Source: Massilia sp. NR 4-1 (lineage in GTDB: Bacteria > Pseudomonadota > Gammaproteobacteria > Burkholderiales > Burkholderiaceae_D). Taken from it: DNA of 64,000 nt. Below are positions 34,063-42,737 of the stretch, in pieces (position 1 is the stretch's first letter; the number at the start of each line of letters is the position of its first letter). A program made the position numbers and the translations under genes. A model generated the notes under the pieces. That model worked only from the letters and a program-made list of their open reading frames with translations. It did no database searches and was not told the origin of the DNA. The DNA lies in NCBI RefSeq assembly GCF_001191005.1, contig NZ_CP012201.1:2046001-2110000 (forward strand), given 5' to 3'.

Positions 34063-34244
34063 CATCAGGTGAGCCGCTCCATTCCGGGGCCGCTTTAAAC
34101 GGGAAAGCGGTGCGTTTCAAAACGAAACCAAGCCGCTGCTGCCCCCGCAACGGTAAGCAAGTGTGGCTGCATCAACCATGTCACTGGCCGCAAGGCTGGG
34201 AAGACGGTGCGGCAAGTCTTGCGAGCCCGGATACCGGCCTGATG
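34063..34244 (+). ncRNA. Cobalamin (adenosylcobalamin-class) riboswitch
   Basis: The segment has the ordered conserved blocks of the cobalamin riboswitch. P1 pairs CATCAGG (34063-34069) with CCTGATG (34238-34244). Next come AAACGGGAAAGCGGTG near 34098-34112, then GCTGCCCCCGCAACGGTAA near 34138-34156. CACTGG and GGGAAGACGG follow, and the B12 box GAGCCCGGATACCGGCC is at 34223-34239. All are on the + strand and in the right spacing. The next gene on that strand is mmsA, 236 bp after P1 closes. Family members usually control B12 transport, B12 synthesis, or B12-independent isozymes, so this target is unusual. Confidence 0.93.
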
Positions 34245-34479
34245 ATCTTAAGCGAATGAGCGCGGGCGGCGCTCCGGCTCATGGCCGGTTGACGTCTGTC
34301 CCCTTTTGGCTTTCAGGTCTCGTTTGTGCGCGGTGGGCGCGCAAGCGGGTGCGCATTGAATCCAATGCTGCGCCGTCCGCCGGCATCCGGCCGAACGCGC
34401 GTCACAGAGCCTGCGTCGGCTGGTGCCTTTTATCGTTTTGCCCCGGCGCGTGCGCCGGGCCGATTTGAGGAAGATGACC
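34245..34479 (+). other. Leader between riboswitch and mmsA (possible expression platform)
   Basis: These 235 bases hold no convincing gene. A GAGCGC/GCGCTC hairpin lies at 34258-34274, directly after P1. It competes with ATGAGC/GCTCAT (34256-34282) and with CCGGC/GCCGG (34274-34288). A run CCCCTTTT follows at about 34300. A GC-rich hairpin near 34442-34459 (CCCGGCGC/GCGCCGGG) stands just before the mmsA ribosome-binding site. Any of these could switch transcription or translation. The one open frame through it (34163-34468) has no family features. Confidence 0.5.
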
Positions 34480-35997
34480 ATGACCACCGCAGCACACAAC
34501 TCCGTTCCCAGCGTAAAGCTTCTGATCAATGGCGAATTCGTGGAATCCGCCACCCAGCAATGGCGCGACGTCGTCAATCCGGCCACCCAGCAGGTGCTGG
34601 CCCGCGTGCCCTTCGCTACGCCGGCGGAAGTCGAGGCAGCGGTAGCCAGCGCCAAGCAGGCCTTCCTCACCTGGCGCCGCACGCCGATCGGCGCGCGCGC
34701 CCGCATCTTCCTGAAATACCAGCAGCTGATCCGCGAGAATATGCAGGAGCTGGCAGCCATCCTCACCGCCGAACAGGGCAAGACCCTGCCCGATGCGGAA
34801 GGCGATATCTTCCGCGGCCTGGAAGTGGTGGAGCATGCGGCCAATATCGGCAATCTGCAGATGGGCGAGCTGGCGAATAATGTGGCGGGCGGCGTGGATA
34901 CCTACACCCTGCTGCAGCCCATCGGCGTCTGCGCCGGCATCACCCCGTTCAACTTCCCGGCCATGATTCCGCTGTGGATGTTCCCCATGGCGATCGCCTG
35001 CGGCAATACCTTCGTGCTGAAACCCTCCGAGCAAGACCCGATGGTGACGATGCGCCTGGTGCAACTGGCCCTGCAGGCGGGCGTGCCGGCCGGCGTGCTG
35101 AATGTGGTGCACGGCGGCGAAGACGTGGTGAATGCGATCTGCGACCACGCCGACATCAAGGCCATCTCCTTCGTCGGCTCGACCAAGGTCGGCACCCACG
35201 TCTACAACCGCGCCACCCTGGCCGGCAAGCGCGTGCAGTGCATGATGGGCGCCAAGAACCACGCCGTCATCCTGCCCGACGCCAACAAGGAACAGACCAT
35301 CAACAGCCTGGTGGGCGCCACCTTCGGCGCGGCAGGCCAGCGCTGCATGGCCGTTTCCGTGGCCGTGCTGGTGGGCGAGGCGCGCAACTGGATTCCCGAA
35401 CTGGTGGCCACCGCCAAAACGCTGAAGGTCAACGCCGGCACCGAGCCGGGCACCGATGTCGGCCCCGTGATTTCCTGCGCGGCCTACGACCGCGTCAACA
35501 CCCTGATCGAACGCGGCGTGGCCGATGGCGCAAAGCTGGAACTCGATGGCCGCCACCCGCGCGTGCCCGGCTTCGAAAAAGGCAATTTCATCGCGCCCAC
35601 CATCTTCTCCGGCGTGAAGCCCGGCATGAGCGTCTACGACCAGGAAATCTTCGGCCCCGTGCTCTGCCTGGCCGAAGCGGACAGCCTGCAGCAGGCCATT
35701 GAACTGATCAACGCCAACCCGAACGGCAACGGCACCGCCATCTTCACCCAGTCCGGCGCCGCCGCCCGCAAATTCCAGGAAGAGATCGACGTCGGCCAGG
35801 TCGGCATCAATGTGCCGATTCCGGTGCCGGTGCCGCTGTTCTCCTTCACCGGCTCGCGCGCTTCCAAGCTGGGCGACCTTGGCCCCTACGGCAAGCAGGT
35901 GATCAGCTTCTACACCCAGACCAAGACCATCACCCAGCGCTGGTTCGACGACAGCACGCTCTCGGTGGGCGTGAACACCACGATCGCGCTCAAGTGA
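34480..35997 (+). CDS. mmsA: Methylmalonate-semialdehyde dehydrogenase (CoA-acylating)
   Basis: A 505-residue aldehyde dehydrogenase of the MMSDH class. It converts methylmalonate semialdehyde plus CoA and NAD to propionyl-CoA, the last step of valine catabolism. It shows the MMSDH-specific GQRCMAVSVAVLVGEA block with catalytic Cys289, PFNFPAMIPLWMFPMAIACGNTFVLKPSEQ, and the C-terminal QVGINVPIPVPVPLFSFTGSR. AGG lies nine bases before the ATG at 34480, so I prefer this start. An ATG at 34474 adds two residues. It leads a five-gene valine operon behind the palindrome and riboswitch. Confidence 0.95.
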   Translation: MTTAAHNSVPSVKLLINGEFVESATQQWRDVVNPATQQVLARVPFATPAEVEAAVASAKQAFLTWRRTPIGARARIFLKYQQLIRENMQELAAILTAEQGKTLPDAEGDIFRGLEVVEHAANIGNLQMGELANNVAGGVDTYTLLQPIGVCAGITPFNFPAMIPLWMFPMAIACGNTFVLKPSEQDPMVTMRLVQLALQAGVPAGVLNVVHGGEDVVNAICDHADIKAISFVGSTKVGTHVYNRATLAGKRVQCMMGAKNHAVILPDANKEQTINSLVGATFGAAGQRCMAVSVAVLVGEARNWIPELVATAKTLKVNAGTEPGTDVGPVISCAAYDRVNTLIERGVADGAKLELDGRHPRVPGFEKGNFIAPTIFSGVKPGMSVYDQEIFGPVLCLAEADSLQQAIELINANPNGNGTAIFTQSGAAARKFQEEIDVGQVGINVPIPVPVPLFSFTGSRASKLGDLGPYGKQVISFYTQTKTITQRWFDDSTLSVGVNTTIALK

Positions 35998-36009
35998 TGG
36001 GGGCGCGTC

Positions 36010-37170
36010 ATGGATTTCGAACTGACTGAAGAGCAGCTGGCTTTCCAGCAGACGGCGCGCGCCTTCGCCGAAGGCGAGCTGGCACCGTTCGCGGCGCAGT
36101 GGGATGCGGAGGCCATCTTTCCGGCCGAGGCGCTGGCCAAGGCCGGCGAGCTGGGCTTTTGCGGCATCTATTCGCCGGAAGACGTGGGCGGCCTGGGCCT
36201 GTCGCGGCTGGACGCCACCATCGTTTTCGAGGAACTGGCGGCTGCCGACCCGTCCACCACGGCCTATCTGACCATCCACAATATGGCGACGTGGATGCTG
36301 TGCACCTGGGGCGGCGAAACACTGCGCCGGGAATGGGGGCCGCTGATGACCAGCGGCCGCAAATTCGGTTCCTATTGCCTGACCGAACCGGGCGCCGGCT
36401 CCGACGCCGCCTCGCTCAAAACACGGGCCGAACGCGTGCTGGACGGCTATGTACTGAACGGTGCCAAGGCCTTCATCTCCGGCGCCGGCGTAAGCGATAT
36501 GCTGGTGGTGATGGCGCGTACCGGCGGCAGCGGCGCGTCCGGCATTTCCGCCTTTGCCGTGCCGGCCGATGCACCGGGCATCGCCTACGGCCGCAAGGAG
36601 GAGAAGATGGGCTGGAACAGCCAGCCCACGCGCTCCGTCACGTTCGACAATGTGCGCGTGCCGGCCAGCCACCTGCTGGGCGAGGAAGGCGAAGGCTTCA
36701 AGATCGCCATGCGCGGCCTGGATGGCGGCCGCATCAATATCGCCACCTGCTCGGTGGGCGCGGCCCAGGGTGCGCTGAACGCGGCCCAGCGCTACGTCAC
36801 GGAGCGCAAGCAGTTCAACCGCGCGCTGGCCGACTTCCAGGCCATCCAGTTCAAGCTGGCCGATATGCTGACCGAGCTGGTGGCCGCGCGCCAGATGGTG
36901 CGCCTGGCCGCCACCAAGCTCGATGCGCGGGCGCCCCACGCCACCGCCTACTGCGCCATGGCCAAGCGCCTGGCGACCGACCTGGGCTTCCAGGTCTGCA
37001 ACGAGGCGCTGCAGATCCACGGCGGCTATGGCTATATCCGCGAATATCCGCTGGAAAGGCTGGTGCGCGACGCGCGCGTGCACCAGATCCTGGAAGGCAC
37101 GAACGAAATCATGCGCAGCATCGTGGCGCGTCATTTTCTGGCAACCACTTCAACAGGAGAGATTCGTTGA
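36010..37170 (+). CDS. Isobutyryl-CoA dehydrogenase-type acyl-CoA dehydrogenase
   Basis: A 386-residue acyl-CoA dehydrogenase. It has YCLTEPGAGSDAASLKT at about 120-136, KAFISGAGVSDMLVVMARTG, and the C-terminal IHGGYGYIREYPLERLVRDARVHQILEGTNEIMRSIVARHFL. The catalytic Glu would be in the ILEGTNE block, as in short-chain enzymes. Its place between mmsA and the enoyl-CoA hydratase supports oxidation of isobutyryl-CoA to methacrylyl-CoA. It lies 12 bp after mmsA and overlaps the next gene by 4 bp (TTGA). Confidence 0.9.
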   Translation: MDFELTEEQLAFQQTARAFAEGELAPFAAQWDAEAIFPAEALAKAGELGFCGIYSPEDVGGLGLSRLDATIVFEELAAADPSTTAYLTIHNMATWMLCTWGGETLRREWGPLMTSGRKFGSYCLTEPGAGSDAASLKTRAERVLDGYVLNGAKAFISGAGVSDMLVVMARTGGSGASGISAFAVPADAPGIAYGRKEEKMGWNSQPTRSVTFDNVRVPASHLLGEEGEGFKIAMRGLDGGRINIATCSVGAAQGALNAAQRYVTERKQFNRALADFQAIQFKLADMLTELVAARQMVRLAATKLDARAPHATAYCAMAKRLATDLGFQVCNEALQIHGGYGYIREYPLERLVRDARVHQILEGTNEIMRSIVARHFLATTSTGEIR

Positions 37171-37949
37171 GCGACTACACCAACCTGGAGCTGGCCATCG
37201 AGGGCCACACCGCCCTTGTCACGCTGGCCAACCCGCCGGCCAACACCTTCACCCGCGATGGCCTGGCCGCCCTGGCCCGGCTGGTGCAGGACTTGAACGG
37301 CAACCCGCGCATCACCAGCCTGATCGTGACCGGCAAGGGCGAGAAATTCTTCTCCGCCGGGGCCGACCTGAAACAGTTCGCCGACGGCGACAAGGCCATG
37401 GCGCGCGAGATGGCGCGCCGCTTCGGCGAAGCGTTCGAGACCCTGTCGCGCTTCCGCGGCGTGTCGATCGCCGCCATCAACGGCTACGCCATGGGCGGCG
37501 GCCTGGAATGCGCGCTGGCCTGCGATATCCGCATCGCCGAAAGCCAGGCCCAGATGGCCCTGCCGGAAGCCACGGTGGGCCTGCTGCCCTGCGCCGGCGG
37601 CACGCAGAACCTGCCGTGGATCGTGGGCGAAGGCTGGGCCAAGCGCATGGTGCTGCTGGGCGAGCGCGTGAACGCCGAAACGGCGCTGCGTATCGGCCTG
37701 GTGGAGGAAGTGGTGGCCAGCGGCCAGTCGCTGACGCGCGCCTTCGAACTGGCGCGCATGGCCGACAAGCAAAGCCCGACCAGCATCGTCGCCTGCAAGC
37801 GCCTGCTGCAAGGGGCGCGCAGCGCGCCGCTGACCCAGGTGCTGCCGGTGGAGCGCGAAGCCTTCGTCGATCTGTTCGACAGCTACGACCAGGCCGAGGG
37901 CGTGAGCGCCTTCCTGGAGAAACGCGCGCCGAAGTGGAGCAATGCATGA
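37167..37949 (+). CDS. Enoyl-CoA hydratase/isomerase (methacrylyl-CoA hydratase)
   Basis: A 260-residue crotonase-fold enzyme. It has FFSAGADLKQFADG, the oxyanion hole block GYAMGGGLECALACDIRIAE at about 109-128, and the two catalytic acidic positions, one in ALPEATVGLLP. The start is a TTG at 37167 overlapping the previous stop as TTGA. It is supported by AGGAGA upstream; no ATG fits. In the operon it would hydrate methacrylyl-CoA to 3-hydroxyisobutyryl-CoA. Its stop overlaps the hydrolase gene as ATGA, so the two are coupled. Confidence 0.9.
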   Translation: MSDYTNLELAIEGHTALVTLANPPANTFTRDGLAALARLVQDLNGNPRITSLIVTGKGEKFFSAGADLKQFADGDKAMAREMARRFGEAFETLSRFRGVSIAAINGYAMGGGLECALACDIRIAESQAQMALPEATVGLLPCAGGTQNLPWIVGEGWAKRMVLLGERVNAETALRIGLVEEVVASGQSLTRAFELARMADKQSPTSIVACKRLLQGARSAPLTQVLPVEREAFVDLFDSYDQAEGVSAFLEKRAPKWSNA

Positions 37950-39088
37950 GCGCAGCCGTCCTGTTTGAAGAACTGCCGGCCGGCGGCGGCAAGCGCCTCG
38001 GCGTCGCCACGCTGAACGCGGAGAAGTCGCTCAACTCGCTCTCGCTGGAAATGGTGCACGCATTGACCGAACGCCTCACCGTCTGGGCCGACGACGACGG
38101 CATCGCCGTGGTGCTGCTGCAGGCGGCCGGCGAAAAAGCCTTCTGCGCCGGCGGCGACCTGCAAAACCTGTACACCTCGATGCGCCAGCACCATTCCTCG
38201 CCCGAGCATGGCAATGCGGCGGCGAACCAGTATGCGGCCGATTTCTTCCGCCACGAGTACCGCCTCGACTACCAGATCCATACCTATCCCAAGCCGGTAC
38301 TGTGCTGGGGCCATGGCATCGTGATGGGCGGCGGCATCGGCCTGATGGCGGGCGCCAGCCACCGCGTCGTGACCGGGCAATCGCGCCTGGCCATGCCGGA
38401 AATCTCGATCGGCCTGTTCCCCGACGTGGGCGGCAGCTGGCTGCTGTCGCGCATGCCCGGCAAGACCGGCCTGTTCCTGGCGCTGACCGGCGCCCAGGTG
38501 CGCGCCGCCGACGCCCTCTTCCTCGGCCTGGCCGACCATGGCATCGCACAGGAAAACAAGGCCGCCGTGCTGGCCACCCTGCTGGAGCAGCCCTGGAGCG
38601 GCCAGCGCGCCGACAACGACCGCCTGCTGACACAGCTGCTGCGCCGCCACGCCGATCCGGCGCTGGCCGAAGCCGGCCCGGTGCGGCAGCATTTCGAAGC
38701 GATCAACCGCCTGTGCGGCGCGGCCAGCCTGGCGCAGATCGTGGCGGCGCTGAGCCAGCACGCCAGCGACGATGCCTGGTTCAACAAGGCCATCGCCACC
38801 CTGCGCGCCGGTTCGCCCGGCTCCATCGCGCTGTCGCACGCCTTGCAGCAGCGTGTGGCCGGGCTGTCCCTGGCCGACGTGTTCCGCCTCGAATACATCG
38901 CCGCCCTGCACTGCGCGGCACGGCCCGATTTCGCCGAGGGCATCCGCGCCCTGCTGATCGACAAGGACGGCAAGCCGGGCTGGCAGCCGCCCACGCTGCA
39001 ACAGGTCAGCGCCGACTGGCTGGAAGGCTTCTTCACCGCCCCGGCATGGCCGGCGCATCCGCTGGCCGATCTGGGCCGGCCGCTGTAA
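37946..39088 (+). CDS. 3-hydroxyisobutyryl-CoA hydrolase
   Basis: A 380-residue crotonase-family protein longer than the hydratase, as is typical of HIBCH. It has KAFCAGGDLQNLY at about 69-81, the oxyanion block GHGIVMGGGIGLMAG and the HIBCH-type MPEISIGLFPDVGGSWLLSRMPG, plus a C-terminal extension of about 130 residues. It releases free 3-hydroxyisobutyrate from its CoA ester, which the next enzyme oxidises. The start at 37946 overlaps the preceding stop. A gap of 37 bp precedes mmsB. Confidence 0.9.
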   Translation: MSAAVLFEELPAGGGKRLGVATLNAEKSLNSLSLEMVHALTERLTVWADDDGIAVVLLQAAGEKAFCAGGDLQNLYTSMRQHHSSPEHGNAAANQYAADFFRHEYRLDYQIHTYPKPVLCWGHGIVMGGGIGLMAGASHRVVTGQSRLAMPEISIGLFPDVGGSWLLSRMPGKTGLFLALTGAQVRAADALFLGLADHGIAQENKAAVLATLLEQPWSGQRADNDRLLTQLLRRHADPALAEAGPVRQHFEAINRLCGAASLAQIVAALSQHASDDAWFNKAIATLRAGSPGSIALSHALQQRVAGLSLADVFRLEYIAALHCAARPDFAEGIRALLIDKDGKPGWQPPTLQQVSADWLEGFFTAPAWPAHPLADLGRPL

Positions 39089-39125
39089 GCGGCATTATCA
39101 AGCATTCATAGAGGAGACTATAAGC

Positions 39126-40022
39126 ATGAGCAATATTGCATTCATCGGCCTGGGCAATATGGGCGGGCCGATGGCCCTGAACCTGGTCAAGGCCGGCCAC
39201 CGCGTCCATGTCTTCGACCTGTCGCGCGAGGCCGTGGGCCGCCTGGCGCAGGCCGGCGCGCTGGCCGCCAGCAGCGCCCGCGCCATGCTCGAAGGCGCGG
39301 AAATCGTCATTTCCATGCTGCCCGCCAGCCACCATGTGGAAGCCCTGTACCTGGGCCAGGACGGCATCCTGTCGCAGATCGAGGCCGGCGCGCTGGTCAT
39401 CGACTGCAGCACCATCGCCCCGCACAGCGCCGTCAAGGTGGCGCAGGCGGCCGCCGCACGCGGCCTGGCCATGATCGATGCGCCAGTATCGGGCGGCACG
39501 GCCGGCGCGGCGGCCGGCACGCTGACCTTCATCGTCGGCGGCGCGGCCGAGGCGCTGGAGCGCGCCCGTCCCGTGCTGGCGCAGATGGGCAAGAACATCT
39601 TCCACGCCGGGGCCAATGGCGCCGGCCAGACCGCCAAGATCTGCAACAATATGCTGCTGGGCGTCCTGATGGCCGGCACGGCCGAAGCCCTGGCCCTGGG
39701 CGTGGCCAACGGCCTCGATCCCAAGGTACTGTCGGACATCATGTCCAAGAGTTCGGGCCGCAACTGGGCGCTGGAGCTGTACAACCCCTACCCCGGCGTG
39801 ATGGACAATGTGCCGGCCGCGCGCGGCTACCAGGGCGGCTTCGGCGTCGACCTGATGGTGAAGGATCTGGGCCTGGCCGCCGAGGCGGCGCTGGCGGCGC
39901 GCGCCGCCATCCCGCTGGGTGAGCTGGCGCGCAATCTGTACGCCCTGCACAGCGGTTCCGGCGCGGGCGCGCTGGACTTTTCCAGCATCCAGCAACTGCT
40001 GCAAGCCCCACCGCGCGGCTAA
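39126..40022 (+). CDS. mmsB: 3-hydroxyisobutyrate dehydrogenase
   Basis: A 298-residue beta-hydroxyacid dehydrogenase. The NAD-binding motif is FIGLGNMGGPMALNLVKAGH at the N-terminus. The substrate-binding block is DAPVSGGTAGAAAGTLTFIVGG at about 119-140, and the catalytic Lys171 is in GQTAKICNNMLLG. It oxidises 3-hydroxyisobutyrate to methylmalonate semialdehyde, the substrate of MmsA. With the four genes before it, the operon covers every step from isobutyryl-CoA to propionyl-CoA. GAGGAG precedes the ATG by about 12 bases. Confidence 0.95.
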   Translation: MSNIAFIGLGNMGGPMALNLVKAGHRVHVFDLSREAVGRLAQAGALAASSARAMLEGAEIVISMLPASHHVEALYLGQDGILSQIEAGALVIDCSTIAPHSAVKVAQAAAARGLAMIDAPVSGGTAGAAAGTLTFIVGGAAEALERARPVLAQMGKNIFHAGANGAGQTAKICNNMLLGVLMAGTAEALALGVANGLDPKVLSDIMSKSSGRNWALELYNPYPGVMDNVPAARGYQGGFGVDLMVKDLGLAAEAALAARAAIPLGELARNLYALHSGSGAGALDFSSIQQLLQAPPRG

Positions 40023-40175
40023 GCCGGCGACCGGGAAAGACGCGCGGCCCGCGACACGCCGCGCGCAGTTCAGCCCCCGATTTTGACCTTTCGTCGCATT
40101 CCGTGGCAGACAGCTGGGCAAAACGCTAAAATTTCCATTCTGCAATCACGCCACAACCAGAAAAAGGAAAACCTC

Positions 40176-41039
40176 ATGCGCTTGCCACTCGCCTTTGCCG
40201 CCCTGCTCTCTCTTGGCGGCTGCGTTATTGTCGTTCCCGAAAATGCCCAGTACAGCTGGCCCGCGTCCGGTTCGGGCATCAATGGCGATGGCGTGATCAC
40301 CAAGGAAATCCGCCAGGTCAGCGGCGCCGCCGCGCTCGATATCGACGTGCGCCGCCGCATCGACCTCGACGTCGATATCCAGATCGGCAAGACGGCCTCG
40401 CTGCAGATCGAAGGCGACAGCAATCTGCTGCCGCGCGTCTTCATCGACGACAAAGGCCCGGTGCTGCGCATCTGGACCGACGACGACCTGCGCAGCACGC
40501 GCCCGATCCGCATCCGCTACACCGTACCGCAACTGCGCGAGGTGGAAACCAACGGTTCGGTGCGCGTCCACATCGATGGCCTGAACGGCGGCGCCTTGAG
40601 CCTGGCCCAGCGCGGCTCCGGCCGCATGGACTTGCGCGGCCGCGTCGACCAGCTCGACATCCACAACGCCGGCTCCGGCAACCTGACCGGCGAAGGCCTG
40701 GACAGCGGCGCCACGCGCGTCACCATGAACGGTTCCGGCAAGGTCGACCTGGGCACGGTGCGCGGCGAACACCTGCGCGTGGCCATCCACGGTTCCGGCC
40801 CGTTCAGCGCCAACGGCAATGTGCGCACGCTGGACGTCAACCTGCACGGCTCGGGCGGCGCCCGCCTGTCCGGCCTGCGCGCCGAAATCGCCGACCTGAC
40901 CTGCAATGGCTCGGGCAGCATCGTCGCCTCCGTGTCCGACAAGCTGCAAGCTTCGACCAACGGTTCCGGCAGCATCACCGTCTACGGCAACCCGGCCCAG
41001 CGCAGCATCAGCGGCAAACGCACCAGCGTGGTGCAGTAA
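40176..41039 (+). CDS. GIN-domain (DUF2807) lipoprotein
   Basis: A 287-residue protein with a lipoprotein signal (lipobox LGGC, Cys16) and a repetitive beta-helix-like domain of the DUF2807/GIN family. Repeats of the form GSGxxxLxGxxxxLDxxxxGSGxL recur from about 125 to 280. It is predicted to be outside the inner membrane, anchored by lipid. The ATG at 40176 was chosen because it starts a good signal and follows AAAAAGGAAAA. The longer frame from 40083 lacks a signal. Function is unknown for this family; binding or envelope roles are proposed. A strong hairpin follows the stop. Confidence 0.82.
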   Translation: MRLPLAFAALLSLGGCVIVVPENAQYSWPASGSGINGDGVITKEIRQVSGAAALDIDVRRRIDLDVDIQIGKTASLQIEGDSNLLPRVFIDDKGPVLRIWTDDDLRSTRPIRIRYTVPQLREVETNGSVRVHIDGLNGGALSLAQRGSGRMDLRGRVDQLDIHNAGSGNLTGEGLDSGATRVTMNGSGKVDLGTVRGEHLRVAIHGSGPFSANGNVRTLDVNLHGSGGARLSGLRAEIADLTCNGSGSIVASVSDKLQASTNGSGSITVYGNPAQRSISGKRTSVVQ

Positions 41040-41052
41040 GTCGCGTCCGCGC

Positions 41053-41083
41053 CACAGTCCGGGATGGAAAAAGCCGGACTGTG
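41053..41083 (+). terminator. Perfect 10-bp hairpin after the GIN-domain gene
   Basis: CACAGTCCGG (41053-41062) pairs exactly with CCGGACTGTG (41074-41083) around an 11-base loop, 14 bases past the stop codon. A T-rich stretch (ACATTTTCTTGCTTTT) starts 12 bases later, so the T-run is not adjacent. It is likely the transcript end. Confidence 0.55.
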
Positions 41084-41153
41084 ACAATGTGCGTACATTT
41101 TCTTGCTTTTGCACAATATAGTGGCTGGCTTCTGTAACTTGTTGTCATTGCAA

Positions 41154-42698
41154 ATGCATAAACGCCTGTCCCTGCGCCCTCTGTGCGCCCTCCTGCTGGC
41201 CAGCGCCAGCCTGCTTCCCGCCCACGCCGCCAGCAAGCTGAATCCACCCGGCACGACCGAACCGGCGCCGCTGGACATCAGCTGTCTCACCCCGGCCCCC
41301 ATGCAGAAACCGCAAAATGGCGAATTGCGGCTGGCGGTGCAAATCAGCACCGATGGTCTGCTGCTGGAGACGGTGTTTCTGGCGCCAGGCAATAACGAGG
41401 AACAACGGCAACTGGCCCTGGCCAGTGCCCGCAGCTGCCGCTACCGGCCCGGCAGCTCGCCGGCAGGCCGGCCCACCGACGCCTGGACCGAGCTGGGCTT
41501 CCGCTGGGATATCGGCCCGGCGTCGGAAAATCCCGTACTGATCCAACAGCTGGCAAGCCAGCGCGCAGCGGCCGAGCAAGGCCAGGCCGCCGCGCAGTAC
41601 GAACTGGCGCATATGCTGGAATATGGGCGCGGCACCCCAGCCGACCCGGCGCAAGCGCTGCGCTGGTATCGCGCCGCGGCCGAACAAGGTCTCCCGGCGG
41701 CCCAGTTCTGGCTGGGGAATGCCTATGCCAAAGGCCGCGCGGGTCTGGCGCGCGACAGCGCCGATGCCCTGCACTGGCTGCGCACCGCCGCCGCCAACGG
41801 TTCGGCGGAAGCGCAAAACTATCTGGGCGTCATGTACCAGCGCGGCGAAGGCGTTCCGCGCGACAGTGGCGTGGCTGTCGGCTGGTATACCAAGGCGGCG
41901 TATCTGGGTCTGGCCGTGGCGCAGAATAATCTGGGCGTCATGTACTGGCGCGGCGAGGGCGTGGAGAAAGAGCCGGCCATGGCTTTCGCCTGGTATCTGA
42001 AAGCTGCGGCGCAAGGCGAGGCTTGGTCCATGTACAACCTCTCCTACGCCTATACGCATGGCGTGGGCATCGGACGCAATGAAGCCGAAGGCAGGAAGTG
42101 GCTGGAGCGCGCGGCGGAACGCGGCAACAGCAGCGCCCAGGTGCAGCTGGGCTATGCGTTGATGCAGGCGGCCCGGAACGAAGCCGAACAAGCCACGGCC
42201 GCCGCCTGGTACCGCAAGGCCGCCGAGCAAGGCAATGCCTCGGGCCAGAACAATCTCGGCTACGCTTACGAGACCGGCAGCGGCGTACCGCGCGACTACG
42301 CGCAGGCGCTGGCCTGGTATCGCAAGGCTATTGCCCAAAACAACAGCCACGCGCAAAGCGCCCTCGGCAGCATGTATGAAGAGGGACGCGGCATGCCCAA
42401 GAACCTGTATGAAGCGGTGCGCTGGTACGGCATCGCCTCGGCGCAGAACAATCCCGAAGCCATGCGCAAGCTGGGCATGCTGTACGAGGCCGGGCGCGGG
42501 CTGGAAAAAGACGCTGTGCAAGCCTTCCAGCACTTCACGGTGGCGGCCGAACGCGGCGACCAGATTGCCGTCGAACGCCTGATCCGCGTCTACGAAAACG
42601 GCGAACTGGGACAGACGGCCAGCAAGGAGCAGGCCGAGAAGTGGCGCGGCAAGCGGCAAGCTTCCGCCGCACCGGCCGGCAATGGTGGCGCGCAGTAA
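41154..42698 (+). CDS. Sel1-repeat protein with TonB-like N-terminal domain
   Basis: A 514-residue exported protein with a Sec signal peptide (cleavage near PAHA|A, about residue 25). A domain at about 50-115 resembles the TonB C-terminal fold (ELRLAVQISTDGLLLETVFLAPG...RSCRYRPG). About nine Sel1-like repeats follow from about 135 to 490, with units such as AQYELAHMLEYGRGTPADPAQALRWY. Sel1 repeats are protein-interaction solenoids. The ATG at 41154 starts the signal peptide and has no clear Shine-Dalgarno sequence. No neighbour suggests a partner. It may act as a periplasmic adaptor. Confidence 0.82.
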   Translation: MHKRLSLRPLCALLLASASLLPAHAASKLNPPGTTEPAPLDISCLTPAPMQKPQNGELRLAVQISTDGLLLETVFLAPGNNEEQRQLALASARSCRYRPGSSPAGRPTDAWTELGFRWDIGPASENPVLIQQLASQRAAAEQGQAAAQYELAHMLEYGRGTPADPAQALRWYRAAAEQGLPAAQFWLGNAYAKGRAGLARDSADALHWLRTAAANGSAEAQNYLGVMYQRGEGVPRDSGVAVGWYTKAAYLGLAVAQNNLGVMYWRGEGVEKEPAMAFAWYLKAAAQGEAWSMYNLSYAYTHGVGIGRNEAEGRKWLERAAERGNSSAQVQLGYALMQAARNEAEQATAAAWYRKAAEQGNASGQNNLGYAYETGSGVPRDYAQALAWYRKAIAQNNSHAQSALGSMYEEGRGMPKNLYEAVRWYGIASAQNNPEAMRKLGMLYEAGRGLEKDAVQAFQHFTVAAERGDQIAVERLIRVYENGELGQTASKEQAEKWRGKRQASAAPAGNGGAQ

Positions 42699-42737
42699 GA
42701 CGGCGCCGGGTGCCGCACTGCCCTACGCCGCACGACC

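Noticed and set aside
34163..34468. Open frame through the riboswitch and leader as a small protein
   Set aside because: The sequence is explained by RNA structure and the product has no motif or ribosome-binding site.
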